A DNA stretch of 17,219 bases, taken from assembly GCA_002455255.1 (NCBI GenBank), contig DKKL01000040.1:73269-90487 (forward strand), given 5' to 3'. The notes under the pieces are model-generated. The model was not told where the DNA came from. It searched no databases and saw only the letters and a program-made list of their open reading frames with translations. This stretch comes from Candidatus Tepidiaquacellales bacterium UBA6667. Lineage in GTDB: Bacteria; Bacteroidota; Ignavibacteria; Tepidaquicellales; Tepidaquicellaceae. The position numbers and the translations under genes are program-made. Positions within the stretch are counted from its first letter, which is position 1. Every line of letters starts with the position of its first letter. Shown piece by piece: positions 1 through 7,185 of this stretch.

Positions 1-132
1 AAAATTTGTCGTGAGAATAATCTGAACCCTGTAGAACATACATTACAGGTATTTGCCACTTGTAAAGATAAAAATCATTGTGACCATTTTTCAGAAAACG
101 AGAAAAAAGTTTATAATATTCAGACAAAATGA
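1..132 (+). CDS. C-terminal end of a probable Fur-family metalloregulator (partial)
   Basis: Frame 1 is open from the window edge to a TGA at 130-132 and gives 43 residues. The stretch reads like the dimerisation-domain end of Fur-family repressors: a short helix (CRENNLNP), then H-T-L-Q-V-F-A-T-C, which resembles the family's H-x-L-x-hydrophobic-x-x-C strand leading into the second structural zinc site. Here the two cysteines are C21 and C27, so the spacing is CX5C rather than the usual CXXC. The stop overlaps the feoA start by 4 nt (ATGA), so translation is probably coupled. Fur regulators control iron genes, so a place in front of feoAB fits. The identity rests on a short C-terminal match and on context; another zinc-ribbon regulator is possible. 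Confidence 0.5.
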   Translation, partial: KICRENNLNPVEHTLQVFATCKDKNHCDHFSENEKKVYNIQTK

Positions 133-347
133 GAAGTGCATCCGAATTAAAAATTGGTGAAAAAGCCATTATAAGTGATATAGATAATTCAAATCCATCC
201 GCAAGAAGGATACTTGAAGTTGGTTTCACTCCAGGTGAAGAAATTGAACTTCTTTTCAAACCGGTATTCGGAGATCCATTAGGATTTTCAATTCGCGGAA
301 CACTGATAGCCGTCAGGTCATCAGAAGCCAAATGTATTTTAATTTAA
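129..347 (+). CDS. feoA: FeoA, small SH3-like partner of the ferrous iron transporter
   Basis: This 72-residue cytoplasmic protein has the size and pattern of FeoA: an opening L-K-I-G-E-K strand, a helix R-R-I-L-E-V-G-F-T-P-G that sets the SH3-like fold, then G-D-P-L-G-F-S-I-R-G and a closing strand A-V-R-S-S-E-A. FeoA-type domains work with FeoB in Fe(II) uptake, probably by contacting its cytoplasmic domain. The ATG overlaps the stop of the upstream regulator by 4 nt, and feoB follows after 13 nt, so the three look co-transcribed. No Shine-Dalgarno sequence precedes the start; the leader is A/T-rich. Confidence 0.93.
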   Translation: MRSASELKIGEKAIISDIDNSNPSARRILEVGFTPGEEIELLFKPVFGDPLGFSIRGTLIAVRSSEAKCILI

Positions 348-360
348 CTTTTTTCTTTAA

Positions 361-2490
361 ATGCTTACCGAAACTGATAACAAAATACCTTTAATTACTT
401 TATTAGGACATCCAAATTCCGGTAAGACTACCCTATTCAATTATCTAAGCGGTAAAAAATATAAAACAGTAAACTATCCCGGTTCTACAGTAGAATATTC
501 TATTTCAAGAGTGTTAAGCAGATTTGAGTTTAATGCAAATATTCTCGACTCACCGGGTATTATCAGTTTGATTCCCTGTTCTCCTGATGAGAAGTTGTCA
601 GTTAATTATGTTTATAATCACCCAAAGCATGGGAAAACTGATTTAGCTGTCGTAACGCTTGATGCGAGTCAGTTATCAAGACAGTTATTATTAGTGAAGC
701 AATTAATTGAATGTAATTTCAAAGTTATCATTGCTTTAACTATGCTTGATATATTAAATAAAAAAGGTTTAGATATCTCAGCAGAAAAGCTCTCTGAACT
801 AACCGGCTGTGATGTTGTAAAGATTGATGGTCGTGATGGTGATGGTATTGATGAACTCTTGAAAATAATCAAAGAGAACATTAATAAAATTAATGAAAAC
901 AATGTAAAACATTCACTTAAAAATTATGATTCGGCTAAGATTATTCAACTGTATTCAGATATTGAAAAAATTGAAAAAGAAGTTTTATTCTCCATCGAAC
1001 CGTTAACCGGTGAAAATGAATTAATCCATATTGAAAATGTAAATAAAAAACTTACAGTTTTAAATAATTATAAAAATAACGGTCATAGGAAAATTGATAA
1101 AAACACTATATCAATTGATAGATTTGTTCTGCATAAATTTTGGGGATTAATAATTTTTATTGCTGTAATGAGTTTAACGTTTACTTCAATTTTCTGGCTT
1201 GCTGCACCTTTAATGGATTTGGTGGATACTTTTTTCGGTAATTTATCAGAAATAGCTTCCAATGTTCTTGGAAATAATCTCTTAAGTGATTTGGTGTCTA
1301 ACGGTTTGATTGCAGGGCTTGGCTCAGTATTAGTATTTGTTCCTCAGATAGTTATTTTATTCCTTATTCTTGGTTTGCTTGAAGATTCCGGATATCTCGC
1401 ACGTGGTGCTATGTTACTTGATAAACCACTGGCAAAAATTGGTCTTAACGGAAGGTCTTTTGTCCCTATGCTATCAGGTTTTGCTTGTGCAATCCCTGCA
1501 ATAATGGCTACGAGAACTATTCAAAACAGACGTGAAAGATTTTTAACGATTTTCATAATTCCACTTATGAGCTGCAGTGCAAGACTACCGGTATATGCTT
1601 TACTCCTTGCATTTTTAATACCACAGGATAAACCATTTATTGCAGGTCTGGCTTTAACCGCAATTTATATTTTCAGTATTTTAAGTTCACTCATTATTGC
1701 AGGTGTTGTTAACAAATTTACTAAGCGAATTAAATCAATTAATGACAACAGTTCTTTTATAATTGAACTGCCAACTTATAAAAAACCTAAGATTGATACA
1801 GTTCTTAAAAATACTTTTAAGAATGCCAATCAGTATGTAAAAAAAGCGGGACCTGTAATTTTAGTTTTATCTCTTATACTTTGGTTCTTAACTACTTTCC
1901 CTCAGCAAAATCAAGAAGATTTATCTGTTAATAAAATTTCAAGTACTGAACTTGTTTTGAATGCGACGTCTCCATTTGCATTAATAAATTCTGATACAAT
2001 AAAAAATCAAAATTCAGGAGAAGAAAATTCTGATTCAGAATCTGAAACAGAATATGACCTTTCAAAATCTTATGCAGGAATGATCGGGAAAATTATTGAA
2101 CCGGTTATGATTCCGCTTGGCTTAGACTGGAGAGTTGGAGTTTCATTAATCGTAACATTTTCAGCACGTGAAGTTTTTGTCAGCTCAATGGCATTAATTT
2201 TTAAAGTTACAGAAGATGAAGACGAAGGAAAATTTCAGGAAGGAATTTTAAATTCAATGAGAGAAGCAAAAAATGAAGCAACCGGCCAACAGTTATTTAC
2301 AACTGCTACGATTGCAGGGTTAATAGTATTTTTTGTGTTTGCAATGCAATGTCTCTCAACTGTAGCAATTTCCAAAAAAGAAACCGGCGGTTGGAAAATT
2401 CCGATTTTACAAGTTGTAGTATTTACAGGATTGGCTTATGTTATGGCTTTTATAACTGTTCACGGACTGAAGCTGATAGGCATATCATAA
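361..2490 (+). CDS. feoB: FeoB, ferrous iron transport GTPase/permease
   Basis: This 709-residue inner-membrane Fe(II) transporter has a cytoplasmic G domain. Motifs seen: G1 GHPNSGKT (16-23), switch I region NYPGSTVE (38-45), G3 DSPG (63-66), and a G4-position TMLD (127-130) where FeoB normally has NMxD. A helical GDI-like region covers about 180-245. The permease part starts near 258 and carries FVPQI (326-330), LEDSGYLARGAMLLD (340-354), and the two gate motifs with cysteines SGFACAIPA (C376) and PLMSCSARLPVY (C404). A later cysteine, C664, matches the conserved Cys of the final membrane segments. Residues about 514-568 form an Asn/Ser/Glu-rich acidic insertion between membrane helices, probably periplasmic. 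The gene ends 4 nt from the convergent ychF stop, with no terminator hairpin visible. Confidence 0.96.
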   Translation: MLTETDNKIPLITLLGHPNSGKTTLFNYLSGKKYKTVNYPGSTVEYSISRVLSRFEFNANILDSPGIISLIPCSPDEKLSVNYVYNHPKHGKTDLAVVTLDASQLSRQLLLVKQLIECNFKVIIALTMLDILNKKGLDISAEKLSELTGCDVVKIDGRDGDGIDELLKIIKENINKINENNVKHSLKNYDSAKIIQLYSDIEKIEKEVLFSIEPLTGENELIHIENVNKKLTVLNNYKNNGHRKIDKNTISIDRFVLHKFWGLIIFIAVMSLTFTSIFWLAAPLMDLVDTFFGNLSEIASNVLGNNLLSDLVSNGLIAGLGSVLVFVPQIVILFLILGLLEDSGYLARGAMLLDKPLAKIGLNGRSFVPMLSGFACAIPAIMATRTIQNRRERFLTIFIIPLMSCSARLPVYALLLAFLIPQDKPFIAGLALTAIYIFSILSSLIIAGVVNKFTKRIKSINDNSSFIIELPTYKKPKIDTVLKNTFKNANQYVKKAGPVILVLSLILWFLTTFPQQNQEDLSVNKISSTELVLNATSPFALINSDTIKNQNSGEENSDSESETEYDLSKSYAGMIGKIIEPVMIPLGLDWRVGVSLIVTFSAREVFVSSMALIFKVTEDEDEGKFQEGILNSMREAKNEATGQQLFTTATIAGLIVFFVFAMQCLSTVAISKKETGGWKIPILQVVVFTGLAYVMAFITVHGLKLIGIS

Positions 2491-2494
2491 AGTT

Positions 2495-3598
2495 TTAAAC
2501 ATTAAATCTGAAAAATACTATATCACCGTCTTTCATTAAATATTCTTTGCCTTCAATTTTTAATAATCCTTTTTCTTTTACAGCCGCTTCTGAACCGAGA
2601 GAAATTAAATCATCATATTTCATAATCTCGGCACGAATAAAACCTTTTTCAAAATCTGTATGAATAACTCCTGCTGCCTGAGGTGCTGTATATCCATCGG
2701 GTATTGTCCATGAATGAACTTCTTTTTCACCGGCTGTGAAAAAAGTAATTAAATCTAAAAGTTTGTATCCTTCTTTTATTAATCTGTCAAGACCTGATTC
2801 TTCTAAACCCAATTCTTTAAGAAATTCTGCCTTTTCTTCAGTGCTTTCAAATTGAGCAATTTCAGATTCAATTTGAACTGATAATATTAAAAATTCTGCT
2901 TTTTCTTTAGCAGCAATATTTTTAACTATCTCAGAATATTTATTACCTTTTGAAGATTTATCATCCACATTGGCTACATACAGAACGGGTTTGTCTGTTA
3001 ATAATTGTAAACCTTTAATTATTTTTTTATCATCTTCGCTGAGCGTTTCAGTAAAATATTTTGCAAGTCTCGAGTTTTCTAAATGTGATTTAAGTTTTTC
3101 AAGAAGCTCATTTTCCGAAATTATTTTTTTATCGCCGGTTTTAAGAGATTTCTGATTTCTCTCAATTCTTTTTTCCAAAGATTCGAGGTCTTTGATTATT
3201 AATTCCGTTTCGATTATTTCTATATCATTTGCCGGATCAACTTTCCCATCAACGTGAATTATATTATCATCATCAAAACATCTGACAATGTGAACAATAG
3301 CATTTACTTCTCTTATATGAGAAAGGAATTGATTGCCAAGACCTTCACCTTTCGAAGCACCTTTTACAAGTCCTGCGATATCAACAAATTCAAATGTTGA
3401 AGGAATAGTTTTTTTAGGGTTAAACATTTCCACAAGTTTATCCATTCGGGAATCAGGAACTATTACAGAGCCGATATTAGGATCAATAGTACAGAAAGGA
3501 TAATTTGCAGCTTCTGCATTTTGAGAAGAAGTTAAAGCATTAAAAAGAGTTGACTTACCGACATTTGGCAGACCAACTATACCACACTTAAGAGACAT
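2495..3598 (-). CDS. ychF: YchF, Obg-family ribosome-binding ATPase with TGS domain
   Basis: The 367 residues are close to the family's usual 363-367. G1 is GLPNVGKS (9-16), G3 is DIAG (73-76), and the position that gives YchF its ATP preference (NxxE instead of NKxD) reads N210-V-D-D. A coiled-coil insertion runs about 125-190. The C-terminal TGS domain (about 280-366) contains the typical F-F-T-A-G-E-K-E-V-H-S-W-T-I and D-F-E-K-G-F-I-R-A-E segments. YchF/OLA1 proteins bind ribosomes and are linked to stress responses and translation. The start lies inside the 3' end of the upstream kinase-like gene (22-nt overlap), so translation is probably coupled. No Shine-Dalgarno sequence is present. 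Confidence 0.96.
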   Translation of the reverse strand: MSLKCGIVGLPNVGKSTLFNALTSSQNAEAANYPFCTIDPNIGSVIVPDSRMDKLVEMFNPKKTIPSTFEFVDIAGLVKGASKGEGLGNQFLSHIREVNAIVHIVRCFDDDNIIHVDGKVDPANDIEIIETELIIKDLESLEKRIERNQKSLKTGDKKIISENELLEKLKSHLENSRLAKYFTETLSEDDKKIIKGLQLLTDKPVLYVANVDDKSSKGNKYSEIVKNIAAKEKAEFLILSVQIESEIAQFESTEEKAEFLKELGLEESGLDRLIKEGYKLLDLITFFTAGEKEVHSWTIPDGYTAPQAAGVIHTDFEKGFIRAEIMKYDDLISLGSEAAVKEKGLLKIEGKEYLMKDGDIVFFRFNV

Positions 3599-4233
3599 AT
3601 ACTGTTATTTAAGAATAATTTGAATAATAAAAAATATAGAGTTGCAAAAATTATCGGAATGGTTAAGTTATCGTCTATATCAAAAGGGATATACTCAGAA
3701 AGACAGGTTACAATTAATGTAAAAATTGCAATTGAATATTCAGTGAATGAATAATCAAATTTCGGAGTTAAAAAAATTACGAATAAACCGGAAATAAAAA
3801 AAGCAAGACTTCCTTCGAGTGTTTTATTTTTAATATGTATTTTCCCGAAATTTTTTCCATAAAGAGCAGCAGCAGTATCAGACACAGTCATAATTAAAAT
3901 TGCCATCACTGCAATAATTTTTGGAAAAAATATAATGAGTATAAGACAAGAACAAAGAAGACAGGTGGAACCTGAGAATACTAATCCATTTTTTTCAATT
4001 TCGTGATGTCTGAGAATTTTTCCAAAGAGTTTTAAAAAAATTTCATTGAATTTAGGGCTGAAGTATCTTAATAAATCAAGTGAGATAGATATCAAAAACA
4101 TCAATCCTATTATTGGAAGTGTTACATCCTTTGAACTGAACCAATAAAAAATAGCAATACCTGAAGAGGACAGATGAATCAGTTTCCTTTTCAGTTCATT
4201 TTCAATTGATATTTTTTTATCGACAGGCTCCAT
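3577..4233 (-). CDS. Dolichol/phytol kinase-like (SEC59/VTE5-type) membrane protein
   Basis: This 218-residue integral membrane protein has about six hydrophobic segments. Two family signatures are visible: S-D-T-A-A-A-L-Y-G-K-N-F-G-K followed by K-T-L-E-G-S (about 138-162), the CTP-binding pattern of dolichol and phytol kinases and related cytidylyltransferases, and D-I-D-D-N-L-T-I-P-I near the C-terminus. The amino end E-L-K-R-K-L-I-H-L is also typical. Family members phosphorylate polyprenols, phytol or diacylglycerol; the substrate here cannot be read from sequence. In relatives a CdsA-like gene often follows ftsH, and this gene occupies that place. The ATG sits directly against the T-run of the ftsH terminator, leaving no room for a leader. 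No other ATG occurs in frame before the conserved N-terminal motif, so this start is kept. Confidence 0.82.
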   Translation of the reverse strand: MEPVDKKISIENELKRKLIHLSSSGIAIFYWFSSKDVTLPIIGLMFLISISLDLLRYFSPKFNEIFLKLFGKILRHHEIEKNGLVFSGSTCLLCSCLILIIFFPKIIAVMAILIMTVSDTAAALYGKNFGKIHIKNKTLEGSLAFFISGLFVIFLTPKFDYSFTEYSIAIFTLIVTCLSEYIPFDIDDNLTIPIIFATLYFLLFKLFLNNSICLLSVV

Positions 4234-4274
4234 AAAAAAAACAATTTTTACCTGTTACAGTAAAAATTGTTTTT
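4234..4274 (-). terminator. Rho-independent terminator after ftsH, touching the next start codon
   Basis: On the minus strand a perfect 15-bp A/T-rich stem (4260-4274 with 4237-4251, arm AAAAACAATTTTTAC) closes an 8-nt loop and runs into eight consecutive T (4241-4234). The next base begins the ATG of the kinase-like gene. The stem has few G/C pairs but is long and perfect, and the U-tract is strong. It lies 20 nt beyond the ftsH stop. Confidence 0.75.
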
Positions 4275-4294
4275 GTAAATATTTAAATTTTAAT

Positions 4295-6319
4295 TCAGTT
4301 AGCTAAAGCAATTTCACCGGGATTAAAAGATTTATCTTCTTTAGATTTCTTTTCTTTACCGTTGTCTTTTAAATTAACTACTTTTTGAATATCATCATCA
4401 TTTACTACAGGTGGTAAAGTTTCACCGCGAAGTACCATATCAATTTCTTCTGAGTCTAAAGTTTCTCTTTCAAGAAGTATTAATGATAGTCTGTGAAGTT
4501 TCTCGATATTTGTATTTAAAATTCTTTCAGCATTATCCATTCCCCCACCAACAATTTTTTTAATTTCTTCATCAATAAGGATTTGTGTGGATTCAGAATA
4601 ATTTTTTGAATGAGAAATATCTTTTCCGAGAAAAACTTCTTCCTGTTTGCTTCCATATTTTAGAGGACCAAGTTTTTCAGACATACCAAAATCACATACC
4701 ATTTTTCTTGCAAGGTCAGTAGCTCTTTCAATATCATTTGAAGCACCGGTTGTAAGTTCATTAAATACAATTTTTTCAGCCGCTCTTCCACCCATTGCGT
4801 AAGCAATCATTGCTTCCAAATATTCTTTTGAATACGAATGTTTCTCGTCTATTGGTAAATATGTAGTCACGCCTAATGCTCTTCCACGAGGAATAATCGT
4901 TACCTTATGTACAGGATCAGCTTCGGCTATCATTTTTGCTACAAGCACATGTCCTGCTTCGTGATATGCAGTTGTTTTCTTTTCATGTTCAGAAATTATC
5001 ATGCTTTTTCTTTCAGTTCCCATAAGTACTTTATCTTTTGCATTTTCCATTTCTCTCATCGTTACCATATCAGAGTTTTTTCTCGCTGCAAGAAGAGCTG
5101 CTTCATTCACAAGATTTGCCAAATCAGCCCCTGAAAATCCCGGGGTTCCTTTCGCTATAACATCAAGTTTAACATCTTTACCCAATGGAATTTTTCTTGT
5201 GTGTACTTTTAAAATACCTTCCCTACCCTTTACGTCAGGTCTGTCAACAACTACTTGTCTGTCAAATCTTCCCGGTCTTAATAATGCAGGATCTAAAATA
5301 TCAGGTCTGTTTGTAGATGCAATAACAATAACCCCATTGTTCTGTTCAAATCCATCCATTTCAATCAATAATTGATTCAGCGTTTGTTCTCTTTCGTCAT
5401 GTCCACCGCCTAAACCGGCACCACGATGACGACCGACTGCATCAATTTCATCAATGAATATAATACAAGGAGAATTTTTCTTTCCTTGTTCAAATAAATC
5501 TCTCACTCTGGAAGCCCCGACACCAACGAACATTTCAACGAAATCAGCACCGCTGATTGAAAAGAAAGGAACACCGGCTTCACCTGCAACAGCTCTTGCA
5601 AGTAAGGTTTTTCCTGTTCCCGGAGGACCGAGTAATAAAACACCTCTCGGTATTTTACCGCCAAGTTTTTGAAATTTCCCGGGTGATTTAAGAAACTCAA
5701 TAATTTCCTGAAGTTCCTGCTTAGCTTCATCAGCACCTGCTACATCCTGAAAAGTTATTTTTGGAGCACCTTCGTTTAATAGTTTTGCTTTTGATTTTCC
5801 GAATGAAAAAATATTTCTTGAACCATTTGCACCGCCTTGCATTCTTCTCATTATAATAATCCAGAAAAGAATTATCAAAATCCACGGTAATGCTCCGAGT
5901 ATAGGACCAATCCAACCACCATCATCTTTTTCTATTGAAATATTTACGCCTGCTTCATTCCAAGATTTCAAAACTGCATCATCAATATTTGAATATGGAA
6001 GAAAAAGATTAAATTTATCAATTGTGAAAATCCTTCCGCCTACATCAATTGCTTCAGGAGTTTTTAATTTTCCAAAAAATTCATAATTGTTTTCAGCTTT
6101 TTTGATAACGGCTGATTCAATTTTTTTATCAGCTAAAAAAGTCTGATACTGGTTAAAAGAAATTTCGGAAAATTTAGTGTCTGAACCCTTTGTATAAATC
6201 ATAATCAGAAAGAAGCCGATAAGAATGGCACTCCAGCCTAATACAATTTTGAATACTCTGTTCCAGTTAAATTCATCACCGGGTTTACCGGGTTTAATAT
6301 TTTTATTATCGTTTGACAT
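4295..6319 (-). CDS. ftsH: FtsH, membrane-anchored AAA+ zinc protease
   Basis: This 674-residue protein degrades misfolded and regulatory membrane or cytosolic proteins as a hexamer. Domain order: TM1 (about 23-43), periplasmic domain (44-134), TM2 (136-157), AAA+ module with Walker A GPPGTGKT (231-238), pore motif M-F-V-G (263-266), Walker B IIFIDE (286-291) and second region of homology around 338-353 (R350, R354). The M41 peptidase domain follows with zinc motif HEAGH (453-457) and the third zinc ligand D529 in T-G-A-S-N-D. All catalytic residues are intact. The tail after about 635 is charged. It starts 4 nt after the hpt stop, so hpt-ftsH is a coupled pair, an order also seen in Chlorobi and Bacteroidetes. 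No Shine-Dalgarno sequence. Confidence 0.98.
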   Translation of the reverse strand: MSNDNKNIKPGKPGDEFNWNRVFKIVLGWSAILIGFFLIMIYTKGSDTKFSEISFNQYQTFLADKKIESAVIKKAENNYEFFGKLKTPEAIDVGGRIFTIDKFNLFLPYSNIDDAVLKSWNEAGVNISIEKDDGGWIGPILGALPWILIILFWIIIMRRMQGGANGSRNIFSFGKSKAKLLNEGAPKITFQDVAGADEAKQELQEIIEFLKSPGKFQKLGGKIPRGVLLLGPPGTGKTLLARAVAGEAGVPFFSISGADFVEMFVGVGASRVRDLFEQGKKNSPCIIFIDEIDAVGRHRGAGLGGGHDEREQTLNQLLIEMDGFEQNNGVIVIASTNRPDILDPALLRPGRFDRQVVVDRPDVKGREGILKVHTRKIPLGKDVKLDVIAKGTPGFSGADLANLVNEAALLAARKNSDMVTMREMENAKDKVLMGTERKSMIISEHEKKTTAYHEAGHVLVAKMIAEADPVHKVTIIPRGRALGVTTYLPIDEKHSYSKEYLEAMIAYAMGGRAAEKIVFNELTTGASNDIERATDLARKMVCDFGMSEKLGPLKYGSKQEEVFLGKDISHSKNYSESTQILIDEEIKKIVGGGMDNAERILNTNIEKLHRLSLILLERETLDSEEIDMVLRGETLPPVVNDDDIQKVVNLKDNGKEKKSKEDKSFNPGEIALAN

Positions 6320-6323
6320 AATT

Positions 6324-6836
6324 TTAGTTCATAAGGTAAATACCTTTTAAATTTCTGAATTTTTGTGCGTAGTCTAAACCATAACCCACGACAAATTTGT
6401 TTTCAATATCAAATCCAACGTAGTCAAGTTTAAAGTCTATATTTGAAACATCTGATTTGTGTAATAAAGTTGCTACTTTAACAGAACTTGGACTGTGTTT
6501 TTTTACAAGATTGATTAAATATTTAATAGTCAATCCAGTATCTACGATATCTTCAACAATTAATACATTTTTACGATAAATTTCACAGTTTAGTTTCTTT
6601 AAAACATTAATTTTTCCGGAAGATGTTTTAGCGTTTCTATAACTTGATAGTTTTATAAAATCAATTTCAACATCAACTTTTAGATGTTTAATTAAATCGG
6701 AGCAAAACATAAATGCACCGTTTAATACACAAATAACAACTAAATTTTTATTTTTAAAATCCCTATTTATTTTTAAGCCTAACTCTGCAACTCGTTTCTG
6801 AACTGCTGAAGCACTGATAAATCTGGTTAATTTCAT
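6324..6836 (-). CDS. hpt: Hypoxanthine phosphoribosyltransferase
   Basis: These 170 residues match the usual length of bacterial Hpt (about 170-185). The enzyme salvages hypoxanthine (and often guanine) to IMP/GMP using PRPP in the cytoplasm. Visible motifs: VLNGA (38-42, pyrophosphate-binding loop), flexible-loop SSYRN (64-68, usually SSYG), the PRPP signature VLIVEDIVDTGLT (91-103) and the base-binding V-G-Y-G-L-D (149-154) near the C-terminus. It lies 26 nt beyond the rpsU terminator T-run and 4 nt before ftsH. I see no clear separate promoter in that 26-nt gap, so expression may depend on read-through from rpsU. Confidence 0.94.
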   Translation of the reverse strand: MKLTRFISASAVQKRVAELGLKINRDFKNKNLVVICVLNGAFMFCSDLIKHLKVDVEIDFIKLSSYRNAKTSSGKINVLKKLNCEIYRKNVLIVEDIVDTGLTIKYLINLVKKHSPSSVKVATLLHKSDVSNIDFKLDYVGFDIENKFVVGYGLDYAQKFRNLKGIYLMN

Positions 6837-6864
6837 TTTGACAGGAAAAAATCATTAATATATT

Positions 6865-6901
6865 AAAAAACCCACTGAGCCATAGAGACTACAAGTGGGT
6901 T
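6865..6901 (-). terminator. Rho-independent terminator after rpsU
   Basis: On the minus strand AACCCACT (6901-6894) pairs perfectly with AGTGGGTT (6876-6869); a short inner stem (AGTC with GGCT) further closes the loop, and the hairpin runs into TTTTTT (6870-6865). It lies about 20 nt downstream of the rpsU stop and 26 nt upstream of the hpt start. Confidence 0.85.
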
Positions 6902-6911
6902 ACAATTTAAG

Positions 6912-6934
6912 AGAGAATAAATTAATTATTCTCT
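6912..6934. repeat. Perfect 9-bp palindrome spanning the rpsU stop codon
   Basis: AGAGAATAA (6912-6920) and TTATTCTCT (6926-6934) are exact inverted copies separated by 5 nt that contain most of the rpsU stop codon. In the rpsU mRNA this would fold a hairpin over the last codons and stop, just before the terminator hairpin. There is no U-tract directly after it, so it is not a second terminator. Confidence 0.6.
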
Positions 6935-7119
6935 TCGTCAATCATCCTTTTGTTTTTTCTGACGGCTCTTTCTTTTTCCATCTTCTTTTCGACTGAAGGT
7001 TTCACAAAAAACATTCTTCTTCTGAATTCTTTTAAAACACCTGATTTTTCGTATTTCTTTTTGAATCTTTTCAGTGCTTTATCAACAGATTCGCCTTCTT
7101 GAACGATAACTTTGAACAA
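6922..7119 (-). CDS. rpsU: 30S ribosomal protein bS21
   Basis: This 65-residue basic protein has the bS21 pattern: V-Q-E-G-E-S-V-D-K-A-L-K-R-F-K (6-20), a central E-F-R-R-R-M-F-F-V-K-P-S (31-42) and a Lys/Arg/Glu-rich helical tail. bS21 binds the 30S platform beside the 3' end of 16S rRNA and affects initiation. The start is TTG (7119-7117). An in-frame TAG lies four codons upstream (7131-7129) and the only other intervening near-start, ATT, is too close to the ribosome-binding site, so TTG is well supported. It has its own promoter and an extended Shine-Dalgarno sequence, which no other gene here has, and is followed by a stop-codon hairpin and a terminator. The C-terminal tail lacks an aromatic residue around position 54 (R54). 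Confidence 0.95.
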   Translation of the reverse strand: MFKVIVQEGESVDKALKRFKKKYEKSGVLKEFRRRMFFVKPSVEKKMEKERAVRKNKRMIDEENN

Positions 7120-7126
7120 TTGAATT

Positions 7127-7137
7127 ACCTACTTTCT
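7127..7137 (-). promoter_or_regulatory. Extended Shine-Dalgarno sequence of rpsU
   Basis: Read on the minus strand, AGAAAGTAGGT matches 10 of 11 bases of the complement of the standard 16S rRNA 3' end (AGAAAGGAGGT), and 7 nt separate it from the TTG start. I checked the 20-25 nt before the other starts in this window: none has a comparable run, at best a chance AGGT before rnpA created by the last Arg codon and stop of rpmH. Confidence 0.8.
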
Positions 7138-7151
7138 TTATATTTTCCTAT

Positions 7152-7180
7152 AAAATATTGAAAATATTGTATTTTTTCAA
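7152..7180 (-). promoter_or_regulatory. Putative rpsU promoter (TTGAAA-N17-TATTTT)
   Basis: On the minus strand TTGAAA (7180-7175), a 17-nt spacer and TATTTT (7157-7152) lie so that transcription would start near 7145, just before the Shine-Dalgarno sequence. Both hexamers and the spacing are identical to those upstream of rpmH at 11284-11312. The -35 box is one arm of an inverted repeat TTGAAAA-N9-TTTTCAA (7158-7180). Confidence 0.5.
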
Positions 7181-7185
7181 TGGAA

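Noticed and set aside
5001..5375. Open frame of 124 codons on the plus strand, antisense to ftsH
   Set aside because: It lies wholly within the intact, highly conserved AAA+ region of ftsH and its product resembles no family; it is a shadow of ftsH codon use. Other antisense frames over ftsH (4907-5134, 5454-5672), the M20 gene (16750-17085) and the TPR gene (7873-8190) were dropped for the same reason.
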